Shown: positions 43,987-53,659, counted from the first letter of the stretch. The stretch: DNA of 64,000 nt from Streptomyces filamentosus (GCF_014654895.1 NZ_BNBE01000001.1:1426001-1490000); one strand, 5' to 3'. Notes: a model not told the origin generated them from the sequence alone. A program made the numbers and translations.

Positions 43987-45642
43987 TCAGGTTCCGGCGG
44001 GTTCGGGGTGGCGGGCGCGGTGGGCGCGGCGGTCCTCGGCGAGGGCCGGGTCGAGGGCGGGGACGGCGGCGAGGAGCCGCCGGGTGTAGGGGTCGCGGGG
44101 GGCGTCGTAGACCTGTGCCGCGTCGCCCTGTTCGACGATCCGGCCGGCCCGCATGACGGCGACGCGGTCGCTGACCCGGCGGACGACGGCGAGGTCGTGG
44201 GCGATGAAGACGAGGCCGAGGCCGAGTTCGGCCTGGAGGTCGGTGAGCAGGGCGGTGACCTGGGCCTGGGTGGTGACGTCGAGGGCGGAGACGGGTTCGT
44301 CGCAGACGATGACACGGGGTTCGGCGGCGAGGGCGCGGGCGATGCCGACGCGCTGGCGCTGGCCGCCGCTGAACTCGTGCGGGTAGGCGTCGTACCGGTC
44401 GGGGTCGAGGCCGACCCGGTCGAGGAGGTCGCGGACGCGGGCGCGGACCCGCGCCTCGCTCCCGCCCGGGGGGACGAAGTCGGCGACGGAGGCGCCGATG
44501 GTGCGGCGGGGGTTGAGGGAGGAGGCGGGGTCCTGGAAGACGAGCTGGAGTTCGCGCCGGAAGGGCCGCAGTCCCCGTTCGTCCAGACGGCCGATCTCGG
44601 TGCCCCGGTAGCGGAGTTCGCCGCCGGTGGGGTCGAGGAGGCGGACGAGCATCCGGCCGAGGGTGGTCTTGCCGCTGCCGGACTCGCCGACGAGGCCGAG
44701 GGTCTCGCCCGCGCGGAGGGTGAGGGAGGCGTCCTCGACGGCGGTCACGGCGCTCCTGCCGCGTCCGAACTCCCGCCGCAGACCGGTCGCTTCGAGGAGC
44801 AGCTCGCCCTTCGCCGGGGCGGCGGGGGTGCGGGCCGGTCCGTCGAGGCGGGGCACGGCGTCGAGCAGCCGCCGGGTGTACGGGGCGGCGGGGGCGGTCA
44901 GGACGCGGGCGACGGGGCCGCGTTCGACCTCGCGGCCGCCGCGCATGACGAGGACCTCGTCGGCGCTCTCGGCGGCGACGCCGACGTCGTGGGTGACGAG
45001 GAGGAGGGCGGTGCCGGTCTCGTGGCGGAGCTCGTGGAGGAGGTCGAGGATCTGGGCCTGGACGGTGACGTCGAGGGCGGTGGTGGGTTCGTCGGCGACG
45101 ATCAGCCGGGGGTCGCAGGCGAGGGCCATGGCGAGCAGGGCCCGCTGGCGCATGCCGCCGCTGAACTCGTGCGGGCGGGAGCGGGCCCGGCGGGCCGCGT
45201 CGGGGATGCCGACGCGGCCGAGGACCTCGACGGCGCGGGCGCGGGCGGCCCGGCGGGAGACCGGGTGGTGGAGCCGGTGGACGCCGGCGATCTGCTCGCC
45301 GATGGCGAGGTGGGGGTCGAGGGCGGAGAGCGGGTCCTGGAAGACCATGGCGGCGGTGCCGCCGCGCAGCCCGCGCAGGGCGGCGGGCGGGGCGGTGGCG
45401 GGGTCGGTGCCGTCGACGAGGACGGTGCCGGTGACGCGGGCGCCGGTGCCCCGGTGGAGGCCGAGGAGGGCGGCGGCGACGGTGGACTTGCCGCTGCCGG
45501 ACTCGCCGACGAGGGCGAGGGACCGGCCGGCGCCGAGGGTGAGGGAGAGCCGGTCCACGGCCCGTACGGTGCCGTCGGCGGCGTCGAACTCGACGGTGAG
45601 GTCCCGCACGTCGACGAGCGGGCGGTCGGCGGTCGGGGTCAC
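43987..45642 (-). CDS. Dual ATP-binding protein of peptide-type ABC importer (DppD-DppF fusion)
   Basis: A 551-aa protein with two complete ABC cassettes in tandem. Cassette 1: Walker [10 protein letters not shown], signature FSGGMRQRA, Walker B LIVADEPT. Cassette 2: [26 protein letters not shown], and H-loop IAHDLAVV. Each ends with the oligopeptide-transporter C-terminal region ([22 protein letters not shown]). It powers the two permeases encoded upstream. GTG start overlaps the permease stop by 4 bases (GTGA). Confidence 0.95.
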   Translation of the reverse strand: MTPTADRPLVDVRDLTVEFDAADGTVRAVDRLSLTLGAGRSLALVGESGSGKSTVAAALLGLHRGTGARVTGTVLVDGTDPATAPPAALRGLRGGTAAMVFQDPLSALDPHLAIGEQIAGVHRLHHPVSRRAARARAVEVLGRVGIPDAARRARSRPHEFSGGMRQRALLAMALACDPRLIVADEPTTALDVTVQAQILDLLHELRHETGTALLLVTHDVGVAAESADEVLVMRGGREVERGPVARVLTAPAAPYTRRLLDAVPRLDGPARTPAAPAKGELLLEATGLRREFGRGRSAVTAVEDASLTLRAGETLGLVGESGSGKTTLGRMLVRLLDPTGGELRYRGTEIGRLDERGLRPFRRELQLVFQDPASSLNPRRTIGASVADFVPPGGSEARVRARVRDLLDRVGLDPDRYDAYPHEFSGGQRQRVGIARALAAEPRVIVCDEPVSALDVTTQAQVTALLTDLQAELGLGLVFIAHDLAVVRRVSDRVAVMRAGRIVEQGDAAQVYDAPRDPYTRRLLAAVPALDPALAEDRRAHRARHPEPAGT

Positions 45643-46628
45643 TTCAGGACCACCCTTCGGTCGGCGGCGGCGTGCAGCAGGTCGGCGAGGACCCCGGCGA
45701 GGACGACGAAGAGGCCCATGACGAGGGTGACGCCGACGACCACGGGCAGGTCGACCCGGCGGACGCCCTCGATGAGGGTGCGGCCGAGGCCGGGGATGCC
45801 GAAGAGCGACTCGGTGAGGACGGCGCCGCCGAACATGGAGCCGAGGTCGACGGCGCTGATGGCGATGACGGGCGGGACGGCGCCGCGCAGCGCGTGCCGG
45901 GTGACGAGGGTCCGCTCGGCGACGCCGTAGGCGCGGAAGGTGCGGATGTGGTCCTCGGCGAGCGTCTCCAGGACGGAACTACGGGTGAGGCGGGCGTACT
46001 TGGCGGATTCGAAGAGGCCGAGGGCGGTCCAGGGCAGCAGCATGTTCCAGGCCCACTGCTCGGGGTCCTCGCCGAGCGGCACGTACGAGGGGAAGGGCAG
46101 CCACTGGAGCTGGGCGCAGACGGCCATGAGGAGGAGCAGGCCGAGGATGAAGACGGGGGTGCCGGTGCCGGCGAGGGTGAGGACGGTGAGGATCCGCTCG
46201 GTGGGGCCGCCGCGGCGGAGCGCGGAGAGCAGACCGGTGCCGACGCCGACGAGGAGCCAGACGACGAGGGCGCCCAGTGCGAGGGAGGCGGTGGCGGGGA
46301 GCCGTTCCAGGATGAGGGCGGTGACCTGCTGGTCGGTCTGGTAGGAGAGCCCGAGGCAGGGCGCGTCGCAGTGGACGAGTCCGGTGCCGGTGGAGTAGTC
46401 GCGGCCCGCGAAGATGCCCTGGAGGAAGTGCAGGTACTGGCTGAACACCCCTTCCTCCAGGCCGAGTCGGGTGCGGACCTGGGCGATCTGCGCCGGGTTG
46501 CAGCGTTCGCCGCAGGCCAGCTTCGCGGGGTCGCCGGGGACGACGTAGAAGAGCGCGTACACGAGGACGGAGAGCGCGAGGAGGACGAGGGCGGCGCCGG
46601 CGAGGCGGCGCAGCAGGTAGGTGGTCAT
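45639..46628 (-). CDS. ABC importer permease, DppB type
   Basis: A 329-aa inner-membrane permease with six helices. N-terminal [21 protein letters not shown] and VVPGDPA are typical of DppB/OppB, and the EAA-like cytoplasmic loop is [25 protein letters not shown]. An extracytoplasmic loop carries three extra cysteines ([14 protein letters not shown]). ATG overlaps the DppC-type stop (ATGA). Pairs with the DppC-type permease to form the channel. Confidence 0.95.
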   Translation of the reverse strand: MTTYLLRRLAGAALVLLALSVLVYALFYVVPGDPAKLACGERCNPAQIAQVRTRLGLEEGVFSQYLHFLQGIFAGRDYSTGTGLVHCDAPCLGLSYQTDQQVTALILERLPATASLALGALVVWLLVGVGTGLLSALRRGGPTERILTVLTLAGTGTPVFILGLLLLMAVCAQLQWLPFPSYVPLGEDPEQWAWNMLLPWTALGLFESAKYARLTRSSVLETLAEDHIRTFRAYGVAERTLVTRHALRGAVPPVIAISAVDLGSMFGGAVLTESLFGIPGLGRTLIEGVRRVDLPVVVGVTLVMGLFVVLAGVLADLLHAAADRRVVLK

Positions 46629-47602
46629 CGGCCGGTCTCCTTGGCGGTGCCGACGCGCAGCCGGCTCGCCTCGCGCGGGTCGAGGGCGGTGCGGACCGCG
46701 TCGCCGAGGACGGTGGAGGCGAGCACGGTGACGAAGAGGAAGCCGGAGGGCAGCAGCACGTAGGCGGGGTCGGCGCGGAACCAGGTCTGGGCCGTGGAGA
46801 GCATCTGCCCCCAGGAGGGGGTGGGCGGGGTGACGCCCACGCCGAGGAAGGAGAGGGACGCCTCGACGACGATGTTGGCGGGGACGAGGATCGCCGCGTA
46901 GGTGAGGACGGGGGCGGCGAGCGCCGGGAGGAGTTCGCGGCGGGCGGTGCGCCGGCGGCCGTGCCCGGCGAGCCGGGCGGCGGCGACGAAGTCGAGGTTC
47001 TTCAGGGCGAGGGTCTGGGCGCGGACGATCCGGGAGGTGCCGGCCCAGCCGAGCAGGCCGATGACGAGGACCAGCAGCAGGGGGCGGGGGAAGCCGCGGG
47101 GGACGACGGCGGTCAGCGCGATGGCGAGGACGAGCATCGGCAGGGCGACGAGGACGTCGGTGGCGCGGCCGAGGAGTCCGTCGACCCAGCGGCTGCCGAG
47201 GCCGGCGGCGAGGCCGACGAGCAGGCCGATGAGGATCTGGAGGGCGGTGGCGCCGACGGCGACGAGGAGCGAGATCCGGGCGCCGTACAGCAGGCGGGTG
47301 AAGAGGTCGCGGCCGGTGCCGGGTTCGACGCCGAGCCAGTGGTCGGCGCTCGCGCCGCCGAAGGGGCCGTACGGGACGCCGCCGCGGGCGGAGTCGACGA
47401 GGTCGTCGTGGTAGGCGTACGGGTCCTGGCCGGTGAGGGCGGCGATCAGCGGCGCGGCGGCGGCGAGGAGGACGAGGAGGAGCAGGACGGCGGCGGAGGC
47501 GAGGGCGGCCGGGCGGGTGCGGAGCCGTCGCCACACCTGCCGGGCGGTGCCCGTGGCGGGGAGGTCCGCCACGGGCACCGGTGCGTCGGTCACGAGGGTC
47601 AC
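46625..47602 (-). CDS. ABC importer permease, DppC type
   Basis: A 325-aa permease with six helices. A cytoplasmic N-terminus precedes the first helix (ALASAAVLLLLVLLAAAAPL); HWLGVEPGTGRDLFTRLLYGARISL is the DppC/OppC hallmark, and the EAA loop reads NLDFVAAARLAGHGRRRTARRELLP. GTG at 47602 overlaps the substrate-binding-protein stop by 4 bases, so expression is coupled. Confidence 0.95.
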   Translation of the reverse strand: MTLVTDAPVPVADLPATGTARQVWRRLRTRPAALASAAVLLLLVLLAAAAPLIAALTGQDPYAYHDDLVDSARGGVPYGPFGGASADHWLGVEPGTGRDLFTRLLYGARISLLVAVGATALQILIGLLVGLAAGLGSRWVDGLLGRATDVLVALPMLVLAIALTAVVPRGFPRPLLLVLVIGLLGWAGTSRIVRAQTLALKNLDFVAAARLAGHGRRRTARRELLPALAAPVLTYAAILVPANIVVEASLSFLGVGVTPPTPSWGQMLSTAQTWFRADPAYVLLPSGFLFVTVLASTVLGDAVRTALDPREASRLRVGTAKETGR

Positions 47603-49329
47603 TTGACGGCGACCTGGGAGATGTCGAGGACGCCGGTCCAGTCGCTGATGACGACGTTCTTGACGGACTTGCCGACGAGCCGCTTGTAGACGGGGTGGAA
47701 GAGGGGAACGTCGAGGGCCTGCGCGCCGATCTTCTTGTCGAGGGCGCCCCAGCGGGGGGCGGCGGCCTTGAGGTCGGTCAGCTTGCTGATCTCGTCGATC
47801 TCCTTGTTGACCGCCGGGTCGTCCAGCTGGGCGTGGTTGTAGTTGGAGCCGTCGGTGACGATCTGGCGGCCGTCGAAGATGGGGGCGAGGAAGGCGCTGC
47901 CGGCGGGCCAGTCGGCGCCCCAGCGGGAGAGGAAGAAGCCGGGGGCGTCCTTGACGCTCCAGCGCTTCTCGTTGAAGGAGTTGGGCTCCTGGCCGTCGAG
48001 TTCGACGGTGATGCCGGCCTTGGCGAGGGCCTCCTGGACGGCGGTGGCGATCTCGGGGCTGGTGGCGCGGTTCTGGGCGGTGGAGTGGAGCAGGGTGACC
48101 TTCAGGCCGTCGGGGAAGCCGGCCTCCTTCAGGAGCTGCTTCGCCTTGGCCGGGTCGCCGGTCTTCCCGGCGGGGAAGTGGTCGTAGGGCTCGTACCCGA
48201 AGGCCTTCTTCTCGGGGAGGAAGGTGGTGGCGGGCTCGGCGAGGGCGGAGCCGCCGGCGGCGTTGACGACGCTGGTGCGGTTGATCGCGTACGAGATCGC
48301 CTGCCGGACCTTCGGGTTGTCGAAGGGCTTCACCTTGGGGTTGAAGGCGAGGTAGTTGGTGAAGCCGAAGCGGCCGGTGCCGACGCGGGCGGCGAGCTCC
48401 TGGTCGCTGCCGAGCTGGGCGAGTTCGGCGGGGCCGAGGTTGGTGTCGGTGGTGACGGCGGCGGCGTCGGCGCCGGCGGAGGTGGCGAGCCGCTGGTTGA
48501 TGACGGCCTCGTCGAGGCCGGAGCGGACGTCGATCCGGTCCGGGTACGCCTTGCGCTCGGGGTCGGTCTTCGGGTCCCAGTGCTCGTTGCGCTCCAGGAC
48601 GAGCCGTTCGCCGTCGTTCTCGTTCGCCACGACCTTGTACGGCCCCGAGGAGACCGGGTGCTCCTCGTACTTCGCTCCGGTGTCCTTGGCCTTGGGGACG
48701 GGGGCGAACTGGGTCTGGGTGGCGACGAAGGGGAACTCGCCCTCGGGCTTGCGCAGTTTGAAGACGATGGTCCTCGGGTCGGGGGTGACGATGGAGGCGA
48801 GGCCCTTCGGGTCCTTGTAGGAGCCCTGGTAGGTGTCGCCGCCGACGAGCCAGTCGCGCAGGTAGGGGGCGCCGCCGGAGAGTTCGGCGGCGAAGGAGCG
48901 CTCGATGCCGTACTTGACGTCGGCGCTGGTGATCGGGGTGCCGTCCTCGTACTTCAGCCCCTCCTTGAGGGTGTACGTCCACTCGGTGGCGTCCTTGTTG
49001 GGGCGTCCGGTGTCGGTGGCGAGGTCGGGGACGACCTCGGTGCCGGCGGCGCCGGCCTCGCGGTTGCGCGTGGTGAGGGTGCGGAAGACGAGCGAGGGGA
49101 CGTTGCCGCCGCCGGAGGTGTAGAGGCGGGCGGGGTCGAAGTCGCTCTGGGCCTCGGCGTTGAGGACGGTGAGGGTGCCGCCCTTCCGGGGCTCCGCGCC
49201 GGCGGCCGTACCGGAGCCGGCCTTGTCGCCCGCCTCCTGGGGTCCGGCGCAGGCGGCGACGCCCGTGGTCAGGACGAGACCGGTGGCGGCCACGGCCAGG
49301 CGGCGCGAAAGAGCGGACGAAGGACGCAT
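47599..49329 (-). CDS. ABC importer substrate-binding lipoprotein (family 5)
   Basis: A 576-aa solute-binding protein of the peptide/nickel/opine family (SBP_bac_5). The signal peptide ends in a lipobox-like GVAACAG, giving Cys27. Mature features: RKGGTLTVLN at the start, TEWTYTLKEGLKYEDGTPI, ITSADVKYGIERSF and VRQAISYAINR. Captures a peptide or other small ligand; ligand not predictable. ATG with GAGAGG 10 nt upstream. A ~270-nt leader with a small upstream ORF precedes it. Confidence 0.95.
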   Translation of the reverse strand: MRPSSALSRRLAVAATGLVLTTGVAACAGPQEAGDKAGSGTAAGAEPRKGGTLTVLNAEAQSDFDPARLYTSGGGNVPSLVFRTLTTRNREAGAAGTEVVPDLATDTGRPNKDATEWTYTLKEGLKYEDGTPITSADVKYGIERSFAAELSGGAPYLRDWLVGGDTYQGSYKDPKGLASIVTPDPRTIVFKLRKPEGEFPFVATQTQFAPVPKAKDTGAKYEEHPVSSGPYKVVANENDGERLVLERNEHWDPKTDPERKAYPDRIDVRSGLDEAVINQRLATSAGADAAAVTTDTNLGPAELAQLGSDQELAARVGTGRFGFTNYLAFNPKVKPFDNPKVRQAISYAINRTSVVNAAGGSALAEPATTFLPEKKAFGYEPYDHFPAGKTGDPAKAKQLLKEAGFPDGLKVTLLHSTAQNRATSPEIATAVQEALAKAGITVELDGQEPNSFNEKRWSVKDAPGFFLSRWGADWPAGSAFLAPIFDGRQIVTDGSNYNHAQLDDPAVNKEIDEISKLTDLKAAAPRWGALDKKIGAQALDVPLFHPVYKRLVGKSVKNVVISDWTGVLDISQVAVK

Positions 49330-49460
49330 GGGAAAGGGACCTCTCGCGTGGAATGCGGTGATGGGGAAAGGGAATTCCGCGGGCGCGAGGAGAAAAGGGG
49401 GAACGGCGCGCCTGCGGGAATGCGGGCACGGCCGGGAGGAAAAGGGAAATCACTGGCGCG

Positions 49461-49484
49461 CGCCCGGGGGAAGGGTCCCGGGCG
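49461..49484 (-). promoter_or_regulatory. Candidate attenuator hairpin in the ABC importer leader
   Basis: Stem CGCCCGGG with complement CCCGGGCG around an 8-nt loop, 18 nt after the leader-peptide stop. Downstream is pyrimidine-rich (TTTCCCTTTTCC and further CCCTTT tracts) up to the substrate-binding-protein gene. These tracts could also pair with its GAGAGG ribosome binding site. Confidence 0.45.
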
Positions 49485-49502
49485 GAAAGGCGCCGGGAAG
49501 CG

Positions 49503-49598
49503 TCAGCGACAGAGGATGTCGGCGACCGAATGTCCGGTCACGCCGAAGAGCGCCAGCTCAAGGGCGGCGCGATCGGAGGCGGCGTGACGGTGCGACAT
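49503..49598 (-). CDS. 31-aa leaderless leader peptide upstream of ABC importer
   Basis: A small ORF starting ATG TCG CAC and encoding MSHRHAASDRAALELALFGV through to the end HSVADILCR. The -10 hexamer of a strong promoter ends 7 nt before the ATG, so the transcript should begin at the ATG itself (leaderless). It resembles, as I remember them, the Ms4533A-type Cys-containing leader peptides that act as cysteine-responsive attenuators of downstream transport operons in mycobacteria. Here the single Cys is the penultimate residue. It is followed by a hairpin and then the importer genes. Confidence 0.7.
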   Translation of the reverse strand: MSHRHAASDRAALELALFGVTGHSVADILCR

Positions 49599-49605
49599 GC
49601 CGAGA

Positions 49606-49634
49606 AATATCTACGAACGCCTGAACGATGTCAA
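49606..49634 (-). promoter_or_regulatory. Strong sigma-70-type promoter of leader peptide/ABC operon
   Basis: Minus strand: -35 TTGACA (49629-49634), 17-nt spacer, -10 GATATT (49606-49611), with overlapping TAGATA at 49608-49613. Near-consensus for HrdB. Predicted start coincides with the ATG at 49598. Confidence 0.75.
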
Positions 49635-49640
49635 CGAGAC

Positions 49641-49677
49641 GTCCGCATTCCTGAGACGCTTGTCTCGGAATGCGGAC
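49641..49677 (-). terminator. Hairpin terminator of the DUF3152 gene
   Basis: 11-bp stem GTCCGCATTCC/GGAATGCGGAC extended by GAGAC/GTCTC after a one-base bulge, 4-nt loop. It lies 8 bp past the DUF3152 stop and just upstream of the ABC operon promoter, separating the two units. Confidence 0.75.
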
Positions 49678-49685
49678 ACTTCGTT

Positions 49686-51077
49686 TCAACTCCCCGGATG
49701 CACCCAGGGGTTGGGGCGGCAGGTGATTCCGTCGATGTTCAGGGACTTCGTCTGCTGCTGCATGACCGGTGCCAGGGCGCCCGGCGTGCGGCAGGACACG
49801 TGGTTGTGGCCGAGCCGGTGTCCGACCTCGTGGTTGATGAGCATCTGCCGGTAGGCGTGCATGGCCTTCGGGCCGAAGGTCTCCGAACCCTGCGCCCAGC
49901 GGAAGGCGTTGATCATCACGCGCTCGGTGGAGGCGGAGTCGCAGGAGACGTTGTCGACGGTGGTGTCGAGGCCGGACTTGGCGCACCACTTGGCCGTGAT
50001 GCCGGGACTGGCGAGGGTGACGACGAAGTCGGCCTCGCCGCTGGAGATCCGCTCGAAGGTCATGGCGCCCTCGCCGGCCCAGCTGCGCTTGTCGTTGAGG
50101 GTCTGCTGGACGGCCCGCGCGAAAAGCGCGGCGTCGAGGCCGATCCCCTTCTCGACGTCGACCCGGTAGCGGTGCTTCTGTCCGCGGCCGGGCGCCCGGT
50201 CCGTGCCGGGCACGGTCTCGAACTCGCCGGACCCGGTCAGCTTCGGGTCGATCGGGAACTGACGGGTCATCAACTGCTCGTACGTGGGCGCCGGGGGACG
50301 CGTCGCGGGCGGCGGGCTCGACGGGGCGGCCCGCTCGACGGAGCGGGAGGCGGAGGCGTCCTCCGAGGCCCGCTCGGCGGGCTGCTGGGCGGCGCGGACG
50401 GCCGGCACGCCCTCCTCGCGGTCGGCGACCTGCCCGGCGACGACGATCGCGAGACAGGTGGTGACGGCGGCGGCGGCGATCCCGGTGAGCGCCTTCCCCT
50501 TGCCGCTCCGCCCGGCACCGTCCTCGCCTCCGTCCGTGATTGGGGCGGGCGCGGGCGCGGCGGGGGGCGCGGGGGTCCCGGCGGCCGGAGCCCGGCGCGG
50601 CCCGGGGACGACGGGGAGGGTGCCGGTGGCGGGCCCGTACCGCTCGGGCCCCGGCCGCCCCGCCTCCTCGTGCACCGGATGCCCGCCCCGCACCGGAACC
50701 CCGTGCGCGGGCGTGTGCGGCACCCCGTGGGCGGGCGTGTCGTACGCCGGAGGACGCGGAGACCCCGGAGGCCCCTGGGCCCCCGGAGGGCCTGGAGGAC
50801 GGTGACCGGGAGCGCCGTACGCCGGCGTCCCGTGGGCGGGCGTCCCCTGTCCGTGGAAGGTGCCCTGCCCCCGGGTGGTGCCGCGCTCCCCCGGGCCCTC
50901 GGGGGCCCGGCGGCGGCGCCCCGTGCCCGCCTGCTCGTCGGCCTGCGGCGCGCGGGCGGCCCCGGCCGGCGGCGTGCGCCCGGCTCCGGCCTGCGGCGCG
51001 CGTCCGCCGTCGGCCGCCGGTGTGCGCCCGGTGTCGGTCACCGAGGGCGCGGGCCCCTTGCGGCTATGTCGTCCCAC
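49686..51077 (-). CDS. DUF3152 protein: membrane-anchored metzincin-like protease
   Basis: A 463-aa protein. Residues 1-~195 are a long Pro/Gly/Ala/His-rich cytoplasmic segment with repeats such as GTPAHGTPAYG and TPAHGVP. A single transmembrane helix follows (~200-220, ALTGIAAAAVTTCLAIVVAG), then an extracytoplasmic linker and the DUF3152 domain (~270-463). That domain contains HEVGHRLGHNH, fitting HExxHxxGxxH of metzincins, plus cysteines likely to pair outside the cell. Zinc ligands are intact, so protease activity is plausible. GTG start. Eight bases behind the alpha/beta-hydrolase gene. Confidence 0.88.
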   Translation of the reverse strand: MGRHSRKGPAPSVTDTGRTPAADGGRAPQAGAGRTPPAGAARAPQADEQAGTGRRRRAPEGPGERGTTRGQGTFHGQGTPAHGTPAYGAPGHRPPGPPGAQGPPGSPRPPAYDTPAHGVPHTPAHGVPVRGGHPVHEEAGRPGPERYGPATGTLPVVPGPRRAPAAGTPAPPAAPAPAPITDGGEDGAGRSGKGKALTGIAAAAVTTCLAIVVAGQVADREEGVPAVRAAQQPAERASEDASASRSVERAAPSSPPPATRPPAPTYEQLMTRQFPIDPKLTGSGEFETVPGTDRAPGRGQKHRYRVDVEKGIGLDAALFARAVQQTLNDKRSWAGEGAMTFERISSGEADFVVTLASPGITAKWCAKSGLDTTVDNVSCDSASTERVMINAFRWAQGSETFGPKAMHAYRQMLINHEVGHRLGHNHVSCRTPGALAPVMQQQTKSLNIDGITCRPNPWVHPGS

Positions 51078-51084
51078 CCCGGGC

Positions 51085-52065
51085 TCAGCTCCCGTCGTGC
51101 CGTGCGTCGTGGTCCGCGATCAGCTCCCGCGCGGCCGTGGCGACCGTCTCGGGGTACTCCATCATCGCGACGTGCCCGGCGTCGGGCAGGCTCAGCAGTC
51201 GCGAGCCCCGGAAGGCGGCGGCGGCCCGGCGGGCCATCCGGTACGAGACGAGCCGGTCGCGGCCGCCGTAGACCAGCAGCGTCGGCGCGAGCACCCGCTC
51301 CGCCTGCCGCCACAGGCCGTGCTGGCCGCCGAGCGTGTAGGCGTCGACGATGCCGCGCGAGGAGCGGGCCATCGCGTCCCAGAAGTAGGGGAGTTCCAGA
51401 CGCCGCTCCATCTCCTCGACGGCGTGCCGCAGGCCCTCGTCGGTGACCTGGCCGGGGTCCCCGTAACAGAGGGAGAGGACGCCGCGGACGCGCTGCTCGG
51501 GCGTCCAGTCCCGGGAGAGGCGGGCGAAGAGCCCGGCGACGCCCGGCACCGCGAGCAGCGCGGTCGGCCAGGCGGTGCGCTGGGCGCGCAGCTCGGGCAG
51601 GGCCGGCGAGACCAGGGTCAGGGTGCGGACCAGATCGGGCCGGACGGCGGCGACGCGGGTGGCGACGGCACCGCCCATCGAGTTGCCGAAGAGGTGGACG
51701 GGGCCGCGGCCCGCCGCGTCGAGCAGCCGGATGACGGCCCGGGCGTGGCCGGTGACCGAGTAGTTGCCGTCGTCGGGCGGCGGGGAGTCGCCGAAGCCCG
51801 GCAGGTCGACGGCCTCCCCGTCGACGACGTCCGCGAGGAGCGGCATCAGGGCGGACCAGTTCTGCGAGGAACCGCCGAGGCCGTGGACGTACAGCGCGGG
51901 CGGCAGCCCGGGGGCGTCGCCGGGCCGGGCGCGCACGGTGAGGGTGAGCCCGGGGAGGGCGACGGAGCGGAGCTCCTCGCCGTCGGCGACCCGGACGGCG
52001 CGCGGCCGCGGCGCCGTCGGAGCGGCGTCGGCGGACCGGGTTTCCGGCAGCTCGGTCGAGGACAT
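51085..52065 (-). CDS. Alpha/beta-fold hydrolase
   Basis: A 326-aa soluble hydrolase. Oxyanion loop YVHGLGGSSQNW, nucleophile elbow FGNSMGGAVA, acid in VYGGRDRLVSY and His in LPDAGHVAMMEYPE make a complete triad. A lid insert lies at ~190-255. Substrate unknown. GTG/ATG-type start at 52065 (reads MSSTELPE). Same strand and 7 bp upstream of the DUF3152 gene, so probably one operon; divergent from the small acidic protein. Confidence 0.9.
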   Translation of the reverse strand: MSSTELPETRSADAAPTAPRPRAVRVADGEELRSVALPGLTLTVRARPGDAPGLPPALYVHGLGGSSQNWSALMPLLADVVDGEAVDLPGFGDSPPPDDGNYSVTGHARAVIRLLDAAGRGPVHLFGNSMGGAVATRVAAVRPDLVRTLTLVSPALPELRAQRTAWPTALLAVPGVAGLFARLSRDWTPEQRVRGVLSLCYGDPGQVTDEGLRHAVEEMERRLELPYFWDAMARSSRGIVDAYTLGGQHGLWRQAERVLAPTLLVYGGRDRLVSYRMARRAAAAFRGSRLLSLPDAGHVAMMEYPETVATAARELIADHDARHDGS

Positions 52066-52253
52066 GGCCGCAATATTACGAGACGATCACGCGCGCTCGT
52101 GTGTGGGTGCGGTCACAAGGTCCTTGCCCCGCCCGGCCCGCGCCCCCGACGGCGGCGGCTCGGGTGCGGGCGGACCCGGCTGCTCCTAGTCTCGGAGGAG
52201 GAGGACATCGCCGCGGGCGGCCGTCCGCGCGGGAGGGCACGGGAAGGAAGCGC

Positions 52254-52469
52254 ATGACTGTCGATCCGTCCGAGCCGGACACGTTCCCCGAGGAGGAGGG
52301 CGCCGTGCTCGACGAGGAAGTCCCGGAGGCCGACGCGGCCGAGCAGCACGCCGAGCTGCGGCCCGGGGAGGACGAACCGCTCGACGAGCTCGACCGCGAG
52401 GGGGCCGACGAGGGCGACGTGTCCGAACAGGCCCGCGTCGTCACCCTCGACGAGGACGACTACCGCTGA
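52254..52469 (+). CDS. Small, strongly acidic protein
   Basis: A 71-aa protein in which roughly 40 percent of residues are Asp or Glu (EEEGAVLDEEVPEAD, VVTLDEDDYR). ATG follows GGAAGGAAG. A TAGTCT -10-like element lies ~65 bp upstream. Disordered; no domain recognised. Precedes the TetR gene by ~150 bp. Confidence 0.75.
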   Translation: MTVDPSEPDTFPEEEGAVLDEEVPEADAAEQHAELRPGEDEPLDELDREGADEGDVSEQARVVTLDEDDYR

Positions 52470-52616
52470 TTTGTTCGGTTTAATCTTGAATAGCCTGTCG
52501 ACCCCGGCGTCCGGTCCGTGAAATTCTGCGTTCGCACCGCGCACACCCGGGTTACCCAAAAGTACGATGGCGGCGCGGCGCGACAGCGCACATGGATCGA
52601 ATTCTTGGGAGGCCGC

Positions 52617-53276
52617 GTGAGCGCCATCGAGCAGACAGAGGCAGTACGCCCTCGCGGTACGCGGCTGCCCCGCCGGGCCCGGCGGAACCAGCTGCTCGGC
52701 GCGGCCCAGGAGGTCTTCGTCGCCCAGGGCTACCACTCCGCCGCCATGGACGACATCGCCGAGCGGGCCGGCGTCAGCAAGCCGGTGCTCTACCAGCACT
52801 TCCCCGGCAAGCTGGAGCTCTACCTGGCCCTGCTCGACCAGCACTGCGAGTCCCTGCTCCAGTCGGTCCGCACGGCCCTCGCCTCCACCTCGGACAACAA
52901 GCTCCGGGTCGCGGCCACCATGGACGCGTACTTCGCCTACGTCGAGGACGAGGGCGGCGCCTTCCGGCTCGTCTTCGAGTCCGACCTCACCAACGAGCCG
53001 GCCGTGCGCGAGCGCGTCGACCGGGTGAGCCTCCAGTGCGCCGAGGCGATCTCCGAGGTCATCGCCGAGGACACCGGCCTGTCCCAGGACGAGTCGATGC
53101 TGCTCGCGGTGGGCCTCGGCGGCGTCTCGCAGGTCGTGGCCCGCTACTGGCTGTCCAGCGAGTCCCCGATCCCCCGCGACACGGCGGTCTCCCTGCTGAC
53201 CTCGCTCGCCTGGCGCGGCATCGCCGGCTTCCCCCTCCACGGGGTCGAGGGCCAGCTGAGCGCCGAGGGTCACTGA
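52617..53276 (+). CDS. TetR-family transcriptional regulator
   Basis: A 219-aa repressor. The N-terminal helix-turn-helix spans LLGAAQEVFVAQGYHSAAMDD, IAERAGVSKPVLYQHFPGK (about residues 25-70). The C-terminal ligand/dimer domain (RLVFESDLTNEPAV, LLAVGLGGVSQVVARYWL) matches the actinobacterial type found beside DUF3107 genes. GTG start with GGGAGG 5-6 nt upstream. Regulated genes unknown; likely neighbours. Confidence 0.93.
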   Translation: MSAIEQTEAVRPRGTRLPRRARRNQLLGAAQEVFVAQGYHSAAMDDIAERAGVSKPVLYQHFPGKLELYLALLDQHCESLLQSVRTALASTSDNKLRVAATMDAYFAYVEDEGGAFRLVFESDLTNEPAVRERVDRVSLQCAEAISEVIAEDTGLSQDESMLLAVGLGGVSQVVARYWLSSESPIPRDTAVSLLTSLAWRGIAGFPLHGVEGQLSAEGH

Positions 53277-53416
53277 CCCCTCGCTGTTCTGTTCCCCGTT
53301 CCTGTTCGCTCCTGGCGTGCTCCGGCTGGGCCGTGCGCGTCCCCTCACCGGGCTAATGTGTGCAGCGTACGGCGCGGGTTCATCGCGCAACGCTGACCGT
53401 TCGGAGGGACATAGCC

Positions 53417-53644
53417 GTGGAGGTCAAGATCGGCGTGCAGCACGCGCCCCGGGAGATCGTTCTGGAGAGCGGGCAGTCCGCCGAGGACGTGGAGCGCGCC
53501 GTCGCCGACGCGCTGTCCGGCAAGGCGCCGCTGCTCAGCCTTGAGGACGAGAAGGGCCGCCGGGTCCTCGTCCCGTCGGACAAGATCGCGTACGTGGAGC
53601 TCGGCGAGACCGCGGTGCGCCGGGTGGGCTTCGGCACGCTCTGA
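53417..53644 (+). CDS. DUF3107 protein
   Basis: A 75-aa protein of the actinobacterial DUF3107 family (mycobacterial homologue TB9.4), function unknown. Compact alpha/beta fold: EVKIGVQHAPREIVLES, SAEDVERAVADAL, VLVPSDKIAYVELGE. GTG start with GGAGGGAC upstream and a TAATGT -10-like element ~55 bp further. Followed by a 17-bp terminator. Confidence 0.9.
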   Translation: MEVKIGVQHAPREIVLESGQSAEDVERAVADALSGKAPLLSLEDEKGRRVLVPSDKIAYVELGETAVRRVGFGTL

Positions 53645-53659
53645 GCCCCGGCTCCGCCC

